The notes below the pieces were generated by a model. It ran no database searches and was not told the origin of the DNA. It saw only the letters and a list, made by a program, of their open reading frames with translations. Position numbers and translations under genes: made by a program. Shown here piece after piece: positions 24,436 to 39,100 of a stretch of DNA of 64,000 nt. Every line of letters begins with the position of its first letter. Position 1 is the first letter of the stretch. The stretch covers positions 31,204,433 through 31,268,432 of the forward strand of contig OZ021724.1 in NCBI GenBank assembly GCA_963978545.1. Reading direction: 5' to 3'. The stretch comes from Linyphia triangularis (Eukaryota > Arthropoda > Arachnida > Araneae > Linyphiidae).

Positions 24436-27400
24436 TCTTTCAGCATACAAATGTAGACGTGGTCAGGTACAATCACGAAGCAAGACTTCAGGAAACCAAC
24501 AACTACTTTCTAAAGAAATACGATTGCGTTTCTACACCTTTTGTCTTGCACAAAAGTGTTTTTTTTTTTTTTAAAGTCAAATGATAATGAATCGTTTATT
24601 TGTATCGCCAATTTCCCTGTTTACACAACTGGAACTGGCAAACAATTTTTATTTGCGAGGGTCATTTAATTGTTTTATTAAGTTCGTAGCGAACTCTTCA
24701 ATTTTGAGTTCATGCTATTCTTTAATGAACTCACTTTTTGAATTTTAAAATTTACATAATAGTAATTTAAAACAGAAGGTTTTTTTTTCGTAAACATAAA
24801 ACAAACAGTGAAAGGACAAGCTCATCTAATAAGCAAACTAATTGAACAAGCTTTTTAAACTTCAAACAATTCGATATGTTTTTGACAAAAAGTTTTTTTC
24901 TTGTGGAAAGACGTATACGTCCATAAAAATAAAAATATACAATAACTATGAAAAAAATTTACAAATCGAAGTAAGCTTACACATTATATATTGCGCTATT
25001 ATCATAAGAAGAATTGGCATTTCTATAAACACACTTCAACGAAAGTTTAAAAACATGTGATCAATTATTTCGGAACTTACAAATATTTTTAAAAAAATAA
25101 CAATTAAATTTCAAACATTTCTATCTTTAAATAAAAATTAATCTCACACATCCAAAGCTATTACTTAAGTTATACTTCTGGAGAATTCTTCATACACACA
25201 ACTAGTTTCCCTAGAATAAATAAAATATTTGCATTTCTATTTTCTATAGAAAAACACATTGTCTTTGAAACCGAACACGGAAGAACACAAACACTAGCTG
25301 TTTATTTTTGTGGATTAAAACAACCGCGGCGCAGTGGGGCAAACATAATAACATGAACCTTCTTCCGTGCGGAAATGTTGAGATGGGGCTTCGAACGGCA
25401 TGCAAAACAAATAAATGCGACAAAAACAAGTTAACAGAAATAATAATAAATAAAATAATAATAAAAAAATAAAAAAAGACAATAACCAAACACCAAGAGG
25501 TCATCCTCACAGAGCAAAGAAGACAAAAGAAACACAGAAAAAGGACATCAAACTAGAAGAAAAAACACAGAAAGTTCTTCTAGATGGAGACGGGGAAATG
25601 AAGCAGAAAAGACGATCGCAAACAGATAAAATCGTGGGAAAACACAAAGGTTTTTTTTCCCTCTATGTTCTTAGTATGAAAAAAAAAAAAGAAAAAAAAA
25701 AGAAGGAAAAAAAAGCTAACACAGAAACCGTTTCTTTTCTGGCTTGCAGGTTCACTACATACAGTTAGAAGACTAGATTACGCAGAAATGAACAGAAATC
25801 AAGATTAGAACTGAAAAATGGCCATTGATATGCATTGTTAGTTTATGGTTGGGTGATTTGTGAGATTTTCCAAACGAATATCCAGTTTGCGCAAGAAAAA
25901 TCCTTAATTAAGTTTGAACCCATCCTAAAGATGTTTATGAAAAATTTAAAACATCTCGAGTACAATTTTTAAATACTTTCCAAGGGCTATAAATGAAAAA
26001 TGATTCGAATTGATTTCATAAGAAGCAAAAACAATTAATGGGCGGTTTACTAGAAAAACCACCAATGAATTCAATCAGACCCTCACAAGTCATCACTCAC
26101 TAAAAGCAAGACGAAAGGATGGAAGAAATACCACACAAACCATTTATAAGATTTTCAACGCAACAGACGGCACACAAGTTCTGTAGGAGATGGGAGAAGG
26201 GGGGAAGGGGGGGGGGGGAGTACGATCGTAGCTACAGATAAACAGAGCAATTAATCATTTTTTTTTTTCCTTTACAAAATCTTCAGATTAATAATAGGAA
26301 AGACAAAAAATAAGCTTACTTAAATAAATGATTGATAAAAATCACGGCAATTCAAAGCGGAGATGGAACAAGGATCCGTGAGTTGGTTTGGAAAGTAGTC
26401 CGAACAGATGAAATAACCTGGCGAGCCGAGCACGAATATTAATTTCAATCACAATCGCAACTCTTGAATGAACAAAATCCGAAGGAAAAAAACCACCGGG
26501 ATGGACAACTTTTTTTTATATATATATACTTTTCCCTGACCGCACACATAAATTTGGGGGTAGAGCAAATTATACAGGTAATATTTCCTTTTCGCATTTA
26601 TTTTTTTGCCTCTTGCTCCCATGGGGAGACAAGACACATCTATTTTATATGACCTCAGGGAGTACACAAAACACCAATTTACACTCAGGATAGTTTTTTA
26701 AAAGGCTATTGTGTTTTGAGATTAGTTTTTGACCGAAATTTTTATAATTCTTTTAGGTAATAAAATAAATGTTAGTGTCCATCTATTGATTTTTAGGAAA
26801 AACAGAACTAAGTAAGGATTGACAGTGGGACTATGGCTCAACTTGCATAACAATGTCACAAGATACCAGGTAAGAGTAGATAGTAATCTAAGTATAGGTA
26901 TTTAAAATGCAACATCTGTTCCTAACAAAATTCTTTATTATTTCACACGCTATGGAATCGTGGTGTTAAGATTTAAGCACATTTAACTATTTTCCCTAAA
27001 TAATGTATCTCGAGGCAAAAAGAAATATATTTCTCAATACCAACATGAACTAACAATAGTCCTAAGCTTTATTCAAAAGCATCGCGTATATAATCGGCAA
27101 AGAGTAAAATATTTACAGTGAAAATTACTGAAAACTTTTAACGTTTTAGAAAGTTTAATAGTTGAAAAAGTCCATAAAATAGATGTAAATTATGTGCAGG
27201 AAGTTCTAAAGAGCGGCTGGCAAAAGCGAACGTTTGGTCATAAAATTGCAACCAACACCACCAACAACAAAAAATCTGTCTAAAGCTTTTCTGAAAAGAG
27301 AGAAGGAAAAAAAAAACTGGCATTCAAGTTCATTCAGGTAGTTTCTCTCTAAATGGTAGATTTCCGGCACCTGAGTGCATTATAATAACACGTGGGACTG

Positions 27401-30400
27401 CGAAGGCGGGCTGACCTAACCCTTTTGGAGAGAGAGGCCTGAAATAAAGTCGGTACTCATTTTCTGAAAAATGCTGAGAATCGTGGCAGATTTTTCCCGT
27501 GAAAGTTCCTCCGCCAAAAAAGAAGCGGGACTGCACCCAAAACAGTTTAATTATGTATGCACACACTTCGGGGGAAGAGCTTCGCCGGGGCAAATTATAT
27601 GCTGTTCCTCGCTTCCCACAAAAGTTACTGGGCTTTAATATACAGCCATGAAGTCACGGTTCTTCGATCAGACAAGAGCGGAGAACTTAATATTTTTTTT
27701 TTATTATCATTTTTAATTCTTTCAAGTTCTTTTCCTGCATTGACGAGATTACGCAAAAGAAAATGATAGTTTTAGCCCGATTGAGAGGTTTTTCTTGATG
27801 TCGAGTTCTCCAAGAAGTTTGTTTCTTCACTTCCAGATAACTTGTTTCGAAAGATTTTAATGACTCTAATTCCGGATATTATAAACTAGTTTAACTTTTC
27901 CGATGGAACGGATTTCTCGTTTGAGTTTGATGTCTCCATCCGAAATTCAAAGTAACCGGCTGGACGTACAATTTTGTTATACGCATGTTCCTTCAAACGT
28001 GCAATGTTATAATCACGTGAATTACCTATACTTCTCTCGGAAATAATCTATATTAAGAAGGATCTGTACTAAATGTTTTGACTGACGAGGTTAGTAACCT
28101 TCTGACCGAGCCCATGGAGATCACGCACTCAATGTAATCATAGTCATTATATTGGTGACCAACTTGTTCACATGCAAGGCGAACAAGAATATTATATGTC
28201 TAATATTAAATACATAATAATCATAGTTTTAATTTTCACAAAAATTGCAATCAGTTCACAATATTTATTTTCATAAGAACTAAAATTACAATAATAACAA
28301 GCAATTCGAAATTTTCTCTTTGAACTTCTCGAAGCGTCGTAGGTAAGCTCGCGAACTACAAAACCTTTTCATATCAGCGATAAACAAGTATAACTAAGGC
28401 CTTAAAAAGATTTACGATGCCTTCGACTTTACCTCCACAATAAAATTAAGATACTCGAGGGTTCATACAGCTCGATTTCATAGTCAAATTCAAAAACTTC
28501 AACAATGTATTTTACGAGTCCGCCCCGAGGCCTTTTACGCTTCTCTCCACAAAGAAAATCCACGCCAAAACGAGGTTTCCCAACTCAATTTAGTGAGTAG
28601 TCCCTCTCTACCAGAGCTCTGCAGGACAACATCGTATAATGTAATGTCCTTCTTTTGATGGAAAATCCTTTGGATCTTCCAATTACTTTAAAACCACCAT
28701 CACACACAAAGGCGGGAAGTCCTACAAACACCAGGGGAATCGGGTTCACGCTGTACCCCTTCATTTAATTTAGTTTTCCCTTTCATGGATGAGTGTGGAT
28801 TGGGAACAGAGAGAAATTAGCCGTGAAAGAATCGAATTCTGCATTTATTGCGAAGGGAGGAAACCGTCGGCAAGGCATAAATGCGTTTGCATGCGTGCTT
28901 CGGAAGAACAACTTCATCCGCTAAAGACACCGGTAAATACGTGCTTCAGGAGGTTAGAATTGTATGATTCCGAATGTAGCTGGGAGGGGTATTTGCATTA
29001 TTCGATCAGTTGATTCCGGAAGGGAAATTTGTAGGAAACTGATGATAATTAGTGGTATGGTAAAGTTGAGCAAGAAGGGTTGGAAAGATATCGGAATGAA
29101 GTTTAAAGTTCATCTAATTAAAACGTAAACTATTTCGTCAGAATTTTCAACTATGTGTTGCATCGAAACAATGAAGGAAAAAAATGTTTTAACACTCTTC
29201 AGCGTAAATTTTGATCGGTTTTTAAATATTTTCATTAATTTTCAAATAATTATAGCATTTATACAAGACTTAACTGAAAGACTTATCAAAAGTCGCAAGC
29301 GAATGTATGTTTATTAAAACGTATAATTATTAAACGTTTGTAACGACTAATGTTTAACAGATACACTAATGTTTAACAGATAATTGCTTTATGAAAAATT
29401 GAAGTAGATACTGTAAGTGACGTCACAATTGAAAAAGTCAGGAGGTGGTTCAACAAAAAGGATTCCGAGTTAATATCTCAAATCCTATATTTATTAAACA
29501 AACAGCGTTTGGTTGTTGGAAGTTAATGCAGCTTATCCAGAACGCGAGTTCCGTTGTAAGTCAAAATATAAGATAATTTTTCAACAGAGCACCACGCAGT
29601 ATGAATATTAAATCCGCATTATTCGAAACAACTAATAAAATTTAAATTCATAAACGAGGAATGGTGGCGTTGGGGTCAATAATTTCGGGGGTGTTATTTT
29701 AAGTTGAAACGGGCAAAACGTCATAATTCATTTAATGAAAAACCCTAGACGGTCGCGAAAGCGGTCTTAGCTCAGGAGGCAGTTAATAAATATTCAACGG
29801 CTTTCATGTATAATACACGAGCAGCTTTTACAACGCAGCATTAAGAGTCACGCATTCCACAAGAGCCGTGTGGACTCAGGAAATTATCGAGTTTTGCGAG
29901 CTAAACACGACTAAAAATAATATTTGGTGGTCTCAGGAACGTAAAAGTCGCTTCAAAAAAGGTAGCCTTTCTTTTCCACGAAGAATGGGATCAAAAGCGC
30001 GTTATTCAAGAAATAGTTTCTGCCATATTTTTTCAATAAAATGTCCTGTCGATGGAAAATGAAACAGTGGTGTATTGCATTTAGTTAAAAGTCCTCCTTA
30101 ACAAAGGCAGTTATAAATAGGAAATCTTTTATGAAGTTGGACAACACTCATTAATATTCGTTCTTTAGGCATGTATGCCACGGAGCTCTGAATGAAAGAA
30201 AATCCGGAGGAAAAAAATATTTCAATAATTGTCTGCTTCATTAGGAATTGAAACAATTTACAGTAAGAAATGACCATTTGCAACAAAGCAGTGAAAACTA
30301 TAAGTTCTATTCAATATGCATGCAAAAACTTCCAAGAGGAAATTGGCCGCTGAAAAGAATAATTTTTCTTAAACTAATTTGAAGCCGATCCAATCACTCA

Positions 30401-33400
30401 ACAGCAAGTCTAGGCAGTAATTAAGAAAAAGAAGAAGAAAAAAAAGAAGAAAAATTCTTACCATTGCAATTTTTGTTTTACCTTAACCAATCTAATTTCC
30501 TAATAAGATATCGAAATTCAAGAGGTTGTATTACCGCATAATAAACAAAATTACGTTAAAATTTATATTCGGTGTTTTTTTAATAAGCGAATTTTTTAGA
30601 GAAGAAATAATTTTCATCCCATAGATGGGCTAACTTAAACTACACCATCTCAACCAATTCTTAGCGCAACACAAGCTCATGAAACAAAATAAATGCTAAA
30701 CTAATACATAATGCAAATGCAGCCTGGAATCTTTAATCGGGCAATTAAGCAATCGCTTTCCGCTATACCGCCCTTGATATTCAAACCCGGGGGACGTGTA
30801 ATGAGGAAGACAGAATTAAAGACCAATCTGATGGCTAAAACTGAAAAGGTAAATACTTCCTTTTTTTTTTTTTTTATTCGCTTTCATCATCCCGCCCGGT
30901 TAATAAGATTCAGAGGATAGAAGAAGCTGAACCGTTGTCCCCTCCCAGGTAATCATGACTTTCTAATGGCCGCCCATTAAACAGGCACAACAGCTAAAGC
31001 CGTCGCCATTAAGGAATTCGGGGCCTTTGCACTGAAACCGGAGATGTGCGTCTTCTTGTGTCCATTGATAACGCAATGACAATCAGATTGGGGCTAGGCA
31101 GGTGACCAAACGCAAAATCCAAAAAGCGTAATATTGAAGTGTCTATATAACTTCAGTCGGGAAGCAGATGCTTTTTCCAACTAAACTATACCAGATATAG
31201 ACAAAGTATGAGAACACATCTTTATAAAAAATTCCTAGGCAAAAATCGAGTTAATTCATAAAATAGAAAACTGTTCAAGTTCATGGGATTTCCAATGGAC
31301 AATCCTACTAAAAAAAACTACAGAGTGGTAGATTACTATCCTAAATAACTCTAAGTCAGCACATAATATATAACTACTTTGATGCAAACCAAATGCTTTT
31401 TTCTGAGCAAGCATAGCACTTTATATCACTGTTTCAGTTTCACAAAATGGAGTTTCCCGCAAAAACCAATAATCATCAACTTCTTAAGATGCAGCCGCTG
31501 ACAATACAGAAACTTGAGAGACTAACCTGATACTCCTTCGGAAAAGCAGTGTCACTACTCAACTTCTAGGCCACTGTCACTTCTAGTGACTTGGAGATAA
31601 AACATAGTGTTCCTTCAAGAGCCATTTCCAGTCACTTTTGACCAATCGCGCGTTTCCCTCGACAAACTACAGGCACCCCTGAGGCAGTGGGATGACATAA
31701 AGTACCAACTTTGAAAAATTTCTAAAAGACAGAAGGTAGGGCTCTTTAGGGAAGTCGAGCTATTTTTCGTGGAGTGTCTTCGACATCACCCCGAGAGGAT
31801 AGAACGACTTTCCAGTGAGATTTGTTCTTTATTTTTTGTTGCATTTAGCTCTTTTTTGAAGTCTACAAAGGTGAGGTTAATACAGACAGCGATTCATGAG
31901 AAATAGCAACTGGAAGACAGGAGTTATAAATGGTCCTACAGGAAAATATATATATTTGGATAAAATCGATAGTTTTTAATAATAAAACTCGTCTGAGATT
32001 GAATATGTACTTGTAAGAAAATAGAAATAATCTTCATTCAACGAGAATGGACTTCTATGTTATAAGAAATAAACATCATCATACCTACTTTTAGATAACT
32101 GGAATAAATATTTGCTAGTTACATTATTTGTTTTAACGACAGGCTTTGATGTTTATTTAATCTTTTAGGTTTCAGAATGGACATTTAGCATTAACTTGTA
32201 TTATCAGCCCCATTTTGAAGGTAGTTTCCTAATCCTTATAATAATATTATCTTCCTAATCCCGACATTAAATAGAGGATTTATAGCCACATAAAATACAC
32301 GTTTGGATTATCTTCGCGAGATTTTTCATAATATATATACAAGCCCTTACTTCCAAGTTAACAAATAACAGATTAAAATATCGCGGTTTTAAATAAAATC
32401 CTTCGTGTTAGAACGCGAAGCAAAGCTTATAAAGCAAATGCTTATTTATAGGTGACAAGATACGATGCTAATCCCGTCCATAAATCTATCATTTGTTGTT
32501 TGTGAATACTAATTGTTCAGGAAACACAACAAAATCTACAAGTGCATGACCTCATGTTACAGAAAGGAAACATATTCAGGGTTTCGGCCAGGAAACAAAA
32601 GGGAAAAAAAGAGGCCCAGACCCATTAATTACGATGAAATGTCCGTTTCACGGTCTGCCAAGTGACGTTGAAGTGATATATCTCAGGGTAATGAAGGGAT
32701 ATAAATGCATAGAATGCGCAACCACGGAAATGGCTTCGCTTGCGGTTACGACTGTCCTGTCCCTTTGTAAAACTCGATCAGGAGCAGAGGTTTGATATTA
32801 GACATTCAAAAGGCGAAAAGATGTAGGCTGGGAATCCATGTGGAGATTCCTCAAAATGAAAAACCAATAATTTATAAATGATGTGATGGAATTCAGAGGT
32901 AGTGGCACATGATTATGAAATTTAGCTATGAAATCCCAATTTACGGATATTTTTATTTTGAGAAAAAGAACCTCAATCCTTTCTCCAGATTGAAAGGGAA
33001 ATTATTAAAATATTTTTTATGTGTCTTCGATACTCTTGTCGAATCACACGAGTTTAGTTTACACGAGGTTTTGTGTGCATTTCCTCCACTTCAAAATTTT
33101 TTGAAACACCGGCATCTTTTTTTTTCCAATACTCACTATCAAATCAACAGAGCCATTTTTATTCAGGATTAATACTTTTCCCCTCTTTGTATCCGCATGA
33201 TGTATATTCCCTAAAGTCCGGAACTAGTTTCAATTTCCGTTTATTTTCCACCACAGACCCAGGGCTTACCGACTAAAAAATAATGGCAAAAAAAGTAAGA
33301 AAATTGTGCAAATCATTCCTCTTTTGCAAAACCGGAGGGAAAAGAAATAACAGTAGAATAAAAAAATACAAAAACTTCTCTTTTCCGTTTTCCGATGAAA

Positions 33401-36088
33401 CGTTTTTCGTCTTTTTCTGTATCGTCCGCACTTTTTCTTTAGAATAGGAATCCGTAATCCTCGCTGAGCTTTCTCGCATTGCTTTTGTGCTTGTCATTTA
33501 TTTATTTTGTTTAATTCCCTCCACCCTTTTCCCGCTTTTTTTTCTCTTTCTTCTCTCCACCCTCCGTCGAGCACTGAATGTTTTATGGAAGAAGAACCCC
33601 CTGATAAGACAAAAAAAAAATCTTCTCTCGCAGTCAGCGGTTTAATTAAACAGGGGAGTTAACAGAAAGGAACACCGCTCTTATTTCCTCTCTCTCAACC
33701 ATTTTTTCTCAGGAGAAAGGGGGGAAAAAAAAAGTCCACAAGAAAAGACATTCGTTTATTTTCACATTTCTGCAACACTTTCTCGGATGCATGTACCAAC
33801 TCTATCAGGTTGCCGATTTATTCTGCTAGTGGATTTTTGATATCCATCACGGTTAAATACGTATATTTAAACATCCAATGTACTTTCCATTCCTATTTCG
33901 CACTGAATGGTATTCATTTGCACCTGCCCAGTTGTGTTCTCAAGTTTCTTGACCTTCCGACGCAACTCGCCCAAGCAAAACGGACCAGGGGTTGTCCCCA
34001 TCCCATTCCGGAACAATCCCATCATCGACGAAGATTGCGGAATTGGTGCAAAAAGATGTATTTTGTCAACGTTTTTTCTTTTGAAGTTCGTTCCGTGTTG
34101 TATTTTAGCGATGGACACGAGGCATACTCTCTCTTAACTGCTTATTGCTGTGTAATGATGCGTCCACCATCTGCAGAAATCGAAACATATTAAGCTGCGA
34201 ACAGGAAGCACTAAAAATCAGAATTGGCTCGCAGGATCTGAATATGGGGATTTGATTAACATATCCCTGATATCAAGGCTTAATATTAAATTCCTCGCTT
34301 GAAATCTCGCAGTAAAAATTCCAGTTCGAGAAATATCCATTTTGTAACATCGAAATAGGAAGATTGATTTTTAATGCCCAATTATTGCGATTTGGTGAGA
34401 AGTGTTGAAGAAATCTTCGATTCCTTTGAGGTCGGCTTATAAGGAACATATTTAACATAATATAAAGTATTTTAAGATCAACGATATTACTTGGGAAGAT
34501 TTTACTGAAAGATCAGTAGAATGACTTCAGAGAAAATACGAATCATATACTTAATACGAATTATCCCACGCCAGTCACGATTATTTATCCTAAAAATGAA
34601 ACTAACATTTCAAATAATGTTATCTACTTTTCCCAAATTCTTGTTTTTGCGCCCTCATTTAGCGGAATGCAAGCACACACTAAAAGAACAACCAACAAAG
34701 CTGCCCAATTAGCGCGCTCAAAACGGCGACATAGCTATGGGGTCTTAATTAAAAGTGACTACCCAGCAACAAGAGAAAGAACAAAACTGCCATAAATCTC
34801 CCTTGGTTCCCAGGAGAGAACCGTTTTTAAACACCGTGTTACATGCCTCGTGAAAAGGGCAGCTACAAGAATAGGATCGTAATTGAATTAAAAAGAGCTG
34901 CATTACTCTTTTCTGCGCACTTTAACCCGAGTATGAATTACTTGGATACTTTGGCGCTTACCGCATGTCACATTGCGACTAATCAGAAAAGAGTATTCAG
35001 TTTATTAAAGAAGACATTTCATGTTTTGTCAAGAAATATTAATTGCGGGTTTTAAAGAGTATCTTTTAATTAACGAAGTAAACAAATCGGTTGGAAAATC
35101 GAAATAAAATTTGGCATCACACCATATTTAAAAGTCTGCAACAGTCGATCCGCAGCGAGATTTCTGTACAAGTGTTTTCCCACCGAGGGTTGTTTATCGG
35201 TTGAGAAACTATGTTAAATGGTAATATTAAAATGCAAATACTCAGAACATCAGTGCGACTAAATATATCTTTATCGATATAAGTATAGTTTTTCATGTAC
35301 TTTAACCTGGTACTTTTTTTGTCTTGAATTTTCGATTACGCTTGGCATTAAAACTATTCCACGCATTATCACTTAAATGTTGATTTTGTCATATCCTAGT
35401 TTATTTTCTTTTAATTTAAGCAAATAACTTTAGTAAGCAACAAAGCGCGAAAATAAAATTTCATAAACAAATACCTCACTGCATTTGTCTGAAAATAGAT
35501 TACAGTGTATCTTCTTTATTTCTTGGAATATGATCGAAAACAGAAGACCTGCTATTTACCTTTCCCAAATACCTTTTTCACAATAAGCTTAATACAACGT
35601 CCCAAAAATTGCGAGCATTTACGAAATTAATTTCATTCCGGGTCTAATTTATTCATAGCTGCAAGATACGACGGCAAAGAATTAATAGAGCAAATATTTA
35701 ATTTCCTACAGATGTTTATTTTTCTAGCATTTCCACAGATGGTACATAAGAACCATGAATTGCAAGTCAGAGAGAGAGAGAGGTTATAACTTTTAAGTAA
35801 AGAGTAATGAATAATGGCGAAGTTACATCCACGACTTCAATTAACATTCTTCTAAGAGAGAAATGAGCTCCAACATAATAAGCACCTTTTGCATCTTAAT
35901 AGCCTCTCCTCGATTGCTTTTCTGACATATCGCACTGCCAAATTCGCCAAAAACCTTTTCATAATTCTGGCGGAAACCGGTTATTTCATTTCACGGTGAT
36001 CTCTTCCTTCGAGGCTCCCAACAGACTAAGTATTCTTTTCGCATTTTGGAATCCCATTTGTTTCATTCCATTCTTTTCCAGCTGGATT

Positions 36089-36127
<39 letters not shown>

Positions 36128-39100
36128 ACAGTTCAGATTTAAGCATTTTTTTTCTACAAAAGTTGCTACTTCTTTTAATTTATATTTCATATGTACGTAT
36201 CCTCTTAGAAAAATAAGAACATTTAGGTGGTTTGAGAACACATTTTTCTTATGTCTTTCTAGAGAATACAATCAGAAAAATATAACAATACTTCACATAG
36301 TTGACTTTTTTTAATGTCTATTAAAATTAAAGTATTTTTTTTTTTTCTCTAAAAACTCAGGCCATATTCATCATCGACATTCCAATTTTATTGGTTTCAG
36401 TAAAAATTATCCCCACCCCCCCTTCTCCATACCACATAAAACTAATGTTACTTAGTTAATGTCACTTAGTTAATCGAAGTGTTTTAACAAATATGCGATG
36501 GATAAGAAAACGGAATTAAAATTGTAAAAGAGAGAAGGGGAAGAAAAAAAAAAGTCAACTAAATCATCTTTGAATAATAATTTTTGGACTTTTCAAATAA
36601 TTAAATTAGCTATTTCAAAAGAATTTTGAAGCGATAGGCGCTATCGGATTATATTTCTTCTTACGCGACAGTTATGTGAAAAATGTCTGCGATGCAGATT
36701 AAAAAAAAATTAACAATGTGAAGAAATGATTTTTTTTTCTAGGAAATAAATTTGCAGAACACTCAACATTAGCACGAGCAATTAGTTGTCATTAAAAAAA
36801 ATATTCCAAGGGTTTATACTGAATATCTTTTTATTCTCTTTCTAAACGAGTTCGTTTGGTAAAGAACTTGGAGATCATTTTAATTTCTCTAATTGCATTA
36901 ATGAGCTTTTATTTATTTATTCATTTATTTATTGTCGCTTACTTTGAATGTAAATTAATGAGCCTTATTCATTTTATTAAGAATAACTACCTACGCAGCC
37001 AGCCAGCCACACACTTTCTTAATTAAACCACTTTTATCTTTTTTTTTAATTCTTAATATTATCATATATTATTATGTATCACTAAAGCAAAAATACCGCT
37101 TTAGTATTGAGAATCGATTAACTTCAATACATTGCAATCAATTTTTATCATTACCTGGTAAAATTAAAACTTCGGAAAAAGAATTTATTTTTAAATCAAT
37201 TTTAAAAGAAAAAAATAACCCCAACCTTTAAAGTGATGTCGAATCAATGAAACGCCATTATTTCTCCAAAACAAAAATGGTAATAATTTTTAAGATACTA
37301 ATATTACTAGCGATATAAATACGTTAGCAAATTAAATACATACCTATGTCGTCCCCCCCCCCCCCCTTCTCCCTTAATCTAATAATTTTTACGATCGAAT
37401 TCGAGCGAAGATAGTCCACGTATTCACATGTTACAAACACTAATATCACGATTTTAAAACATTCATTTTATATCTGCCGGATAGTTTCGGAAGGGTTAAG
37501 AATGGAAAGAGCTTTTTGTAAAATATGGAAAACACACGTTTCAACTGTTTACTACTCTAGAAGTCACGTATTTCACCCCGAAAGGCAGAACGGTGAACTT
37601 AAGTCGTTCTCGTCCTCACTATTCAAGAACGGTTGACTTCTCACGAGCCGCCATTACAAACCGCGAATAACAAAGAAACGAGAAAAAAAATTAATTTCTT
37701 AAAAAAAAAAATCTCCAGATTTCAATGAAATTTAATGTCTTTAAAAGGCAAAATCAAAGATAAAGGTAGGGTGCTCAAATAATAGAATGATCTTTTGAAT
37801 ACGGACAAGAATTCTTGTGGGTTCTACCCTCAAATTATCTGAAGCGCAATGCATTGATGAGATTTTGATAATAGTTTTGCGTATATTATAATAACAAAGG
37901 ACAATTCTTATTAAAAATGATTCCATATATTAAACTTTTTGAAGAAATAGCTTCATACAAAAATATATATATATTTTAAAATTATAATAAATGTTTTGGC
38001 CAGAAATTGTACCCTGCGAAATATTTATAACCGTCAATTTTAAAACCAAAACGTTATAAATAATTTTAAAACCGTTTATTAAAATAATTTAAAGACATCG
38101 AACATTTCTACGAACAACCAAGCTACTTCCCTCATCTTTCTTTCATTCATTTTTTATATAAAAATAAAAAGGCTGAGTGGTTTTCATTCATATGTCATCC
38201 ATAATACACATACTCCACACATACACATAATCCTCTTTGATAGCTGTCAACTCGAATCTGGGAAAATCAACGGTCAATTTCTTTCCACTCGGTGCATTTT
38301 GAAGCTACCTAAAAAAAAAAGGCCGTAGGTTTCCTGGTTAAAATTAATTCTTTGAAATCATTTTGTTGCTGGCCCCTTTGCATCCAGCACAGAAAAATGT
38401 CTCACGCCCTGCCAGTCAGTGCGCATGCGCAAGTGGGTAAGAGCACTTCATTTTTTTTCACAACGAACAAAAGGTCGTTTTTTCACTAATAGCTTCTAGG
38501 GTATCTTATTTATGTTTTTTTTTTTTTCTAGCTTCTTATACTCTTCTTTCGTCGTTTATTTTTATTGTAGCTTCCGAGGGTAAAAGTGATAATTCCGAAG
38601 AGTGAACAGTCTGTCATCATAGACGTGTCTTTGTCGCTAAAGAAGATTTTTTACTCTCCATTTCCCCTTTAAACGCCTTCTTATTTATTTTTTTGCGTTG
38701 GAAAAGTAACTTTTTGGCAGAATGGATGAATGACCTTTTTAACAACTTCCCTCCGCTTCATAAAAACTACTTTTTTTTCCTCAGTGAATTCACGTTGTTC
38801 AAAAACTAGCTAGCAAATTACCCAAATTGCATTTTCTTAAGATAGTTTTTTGTGTCGCAACACTTTGCATGAGAACCATAAAAACTCAATTTTTATAACT
38901 CAAGGATGCTAATTAGAAATTCAGTTGAAAAGTCTTGTTAGAACAGAAATAGAAATTGCTGAAAAAATGTCGACGAGATAAGAAAAATAATGAAATCATC
39001 GATGTTAGCATAGACTTTTCATTCTACAGTTAAGAAAAAGGTTTTCAAGACGACTAGACCATCGTACAAAAATATATAAATAACTAAACACATAAGAATA

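Noticed and set aside
33810..34193. Overlapping open frames on both strands around 33.8-34.2 kb
   Set aside because: Frames of similar length on opposite strands in a slightly GC-richer patch usually reflect few stop codons, and neither shows a domain or flanking splice logic.
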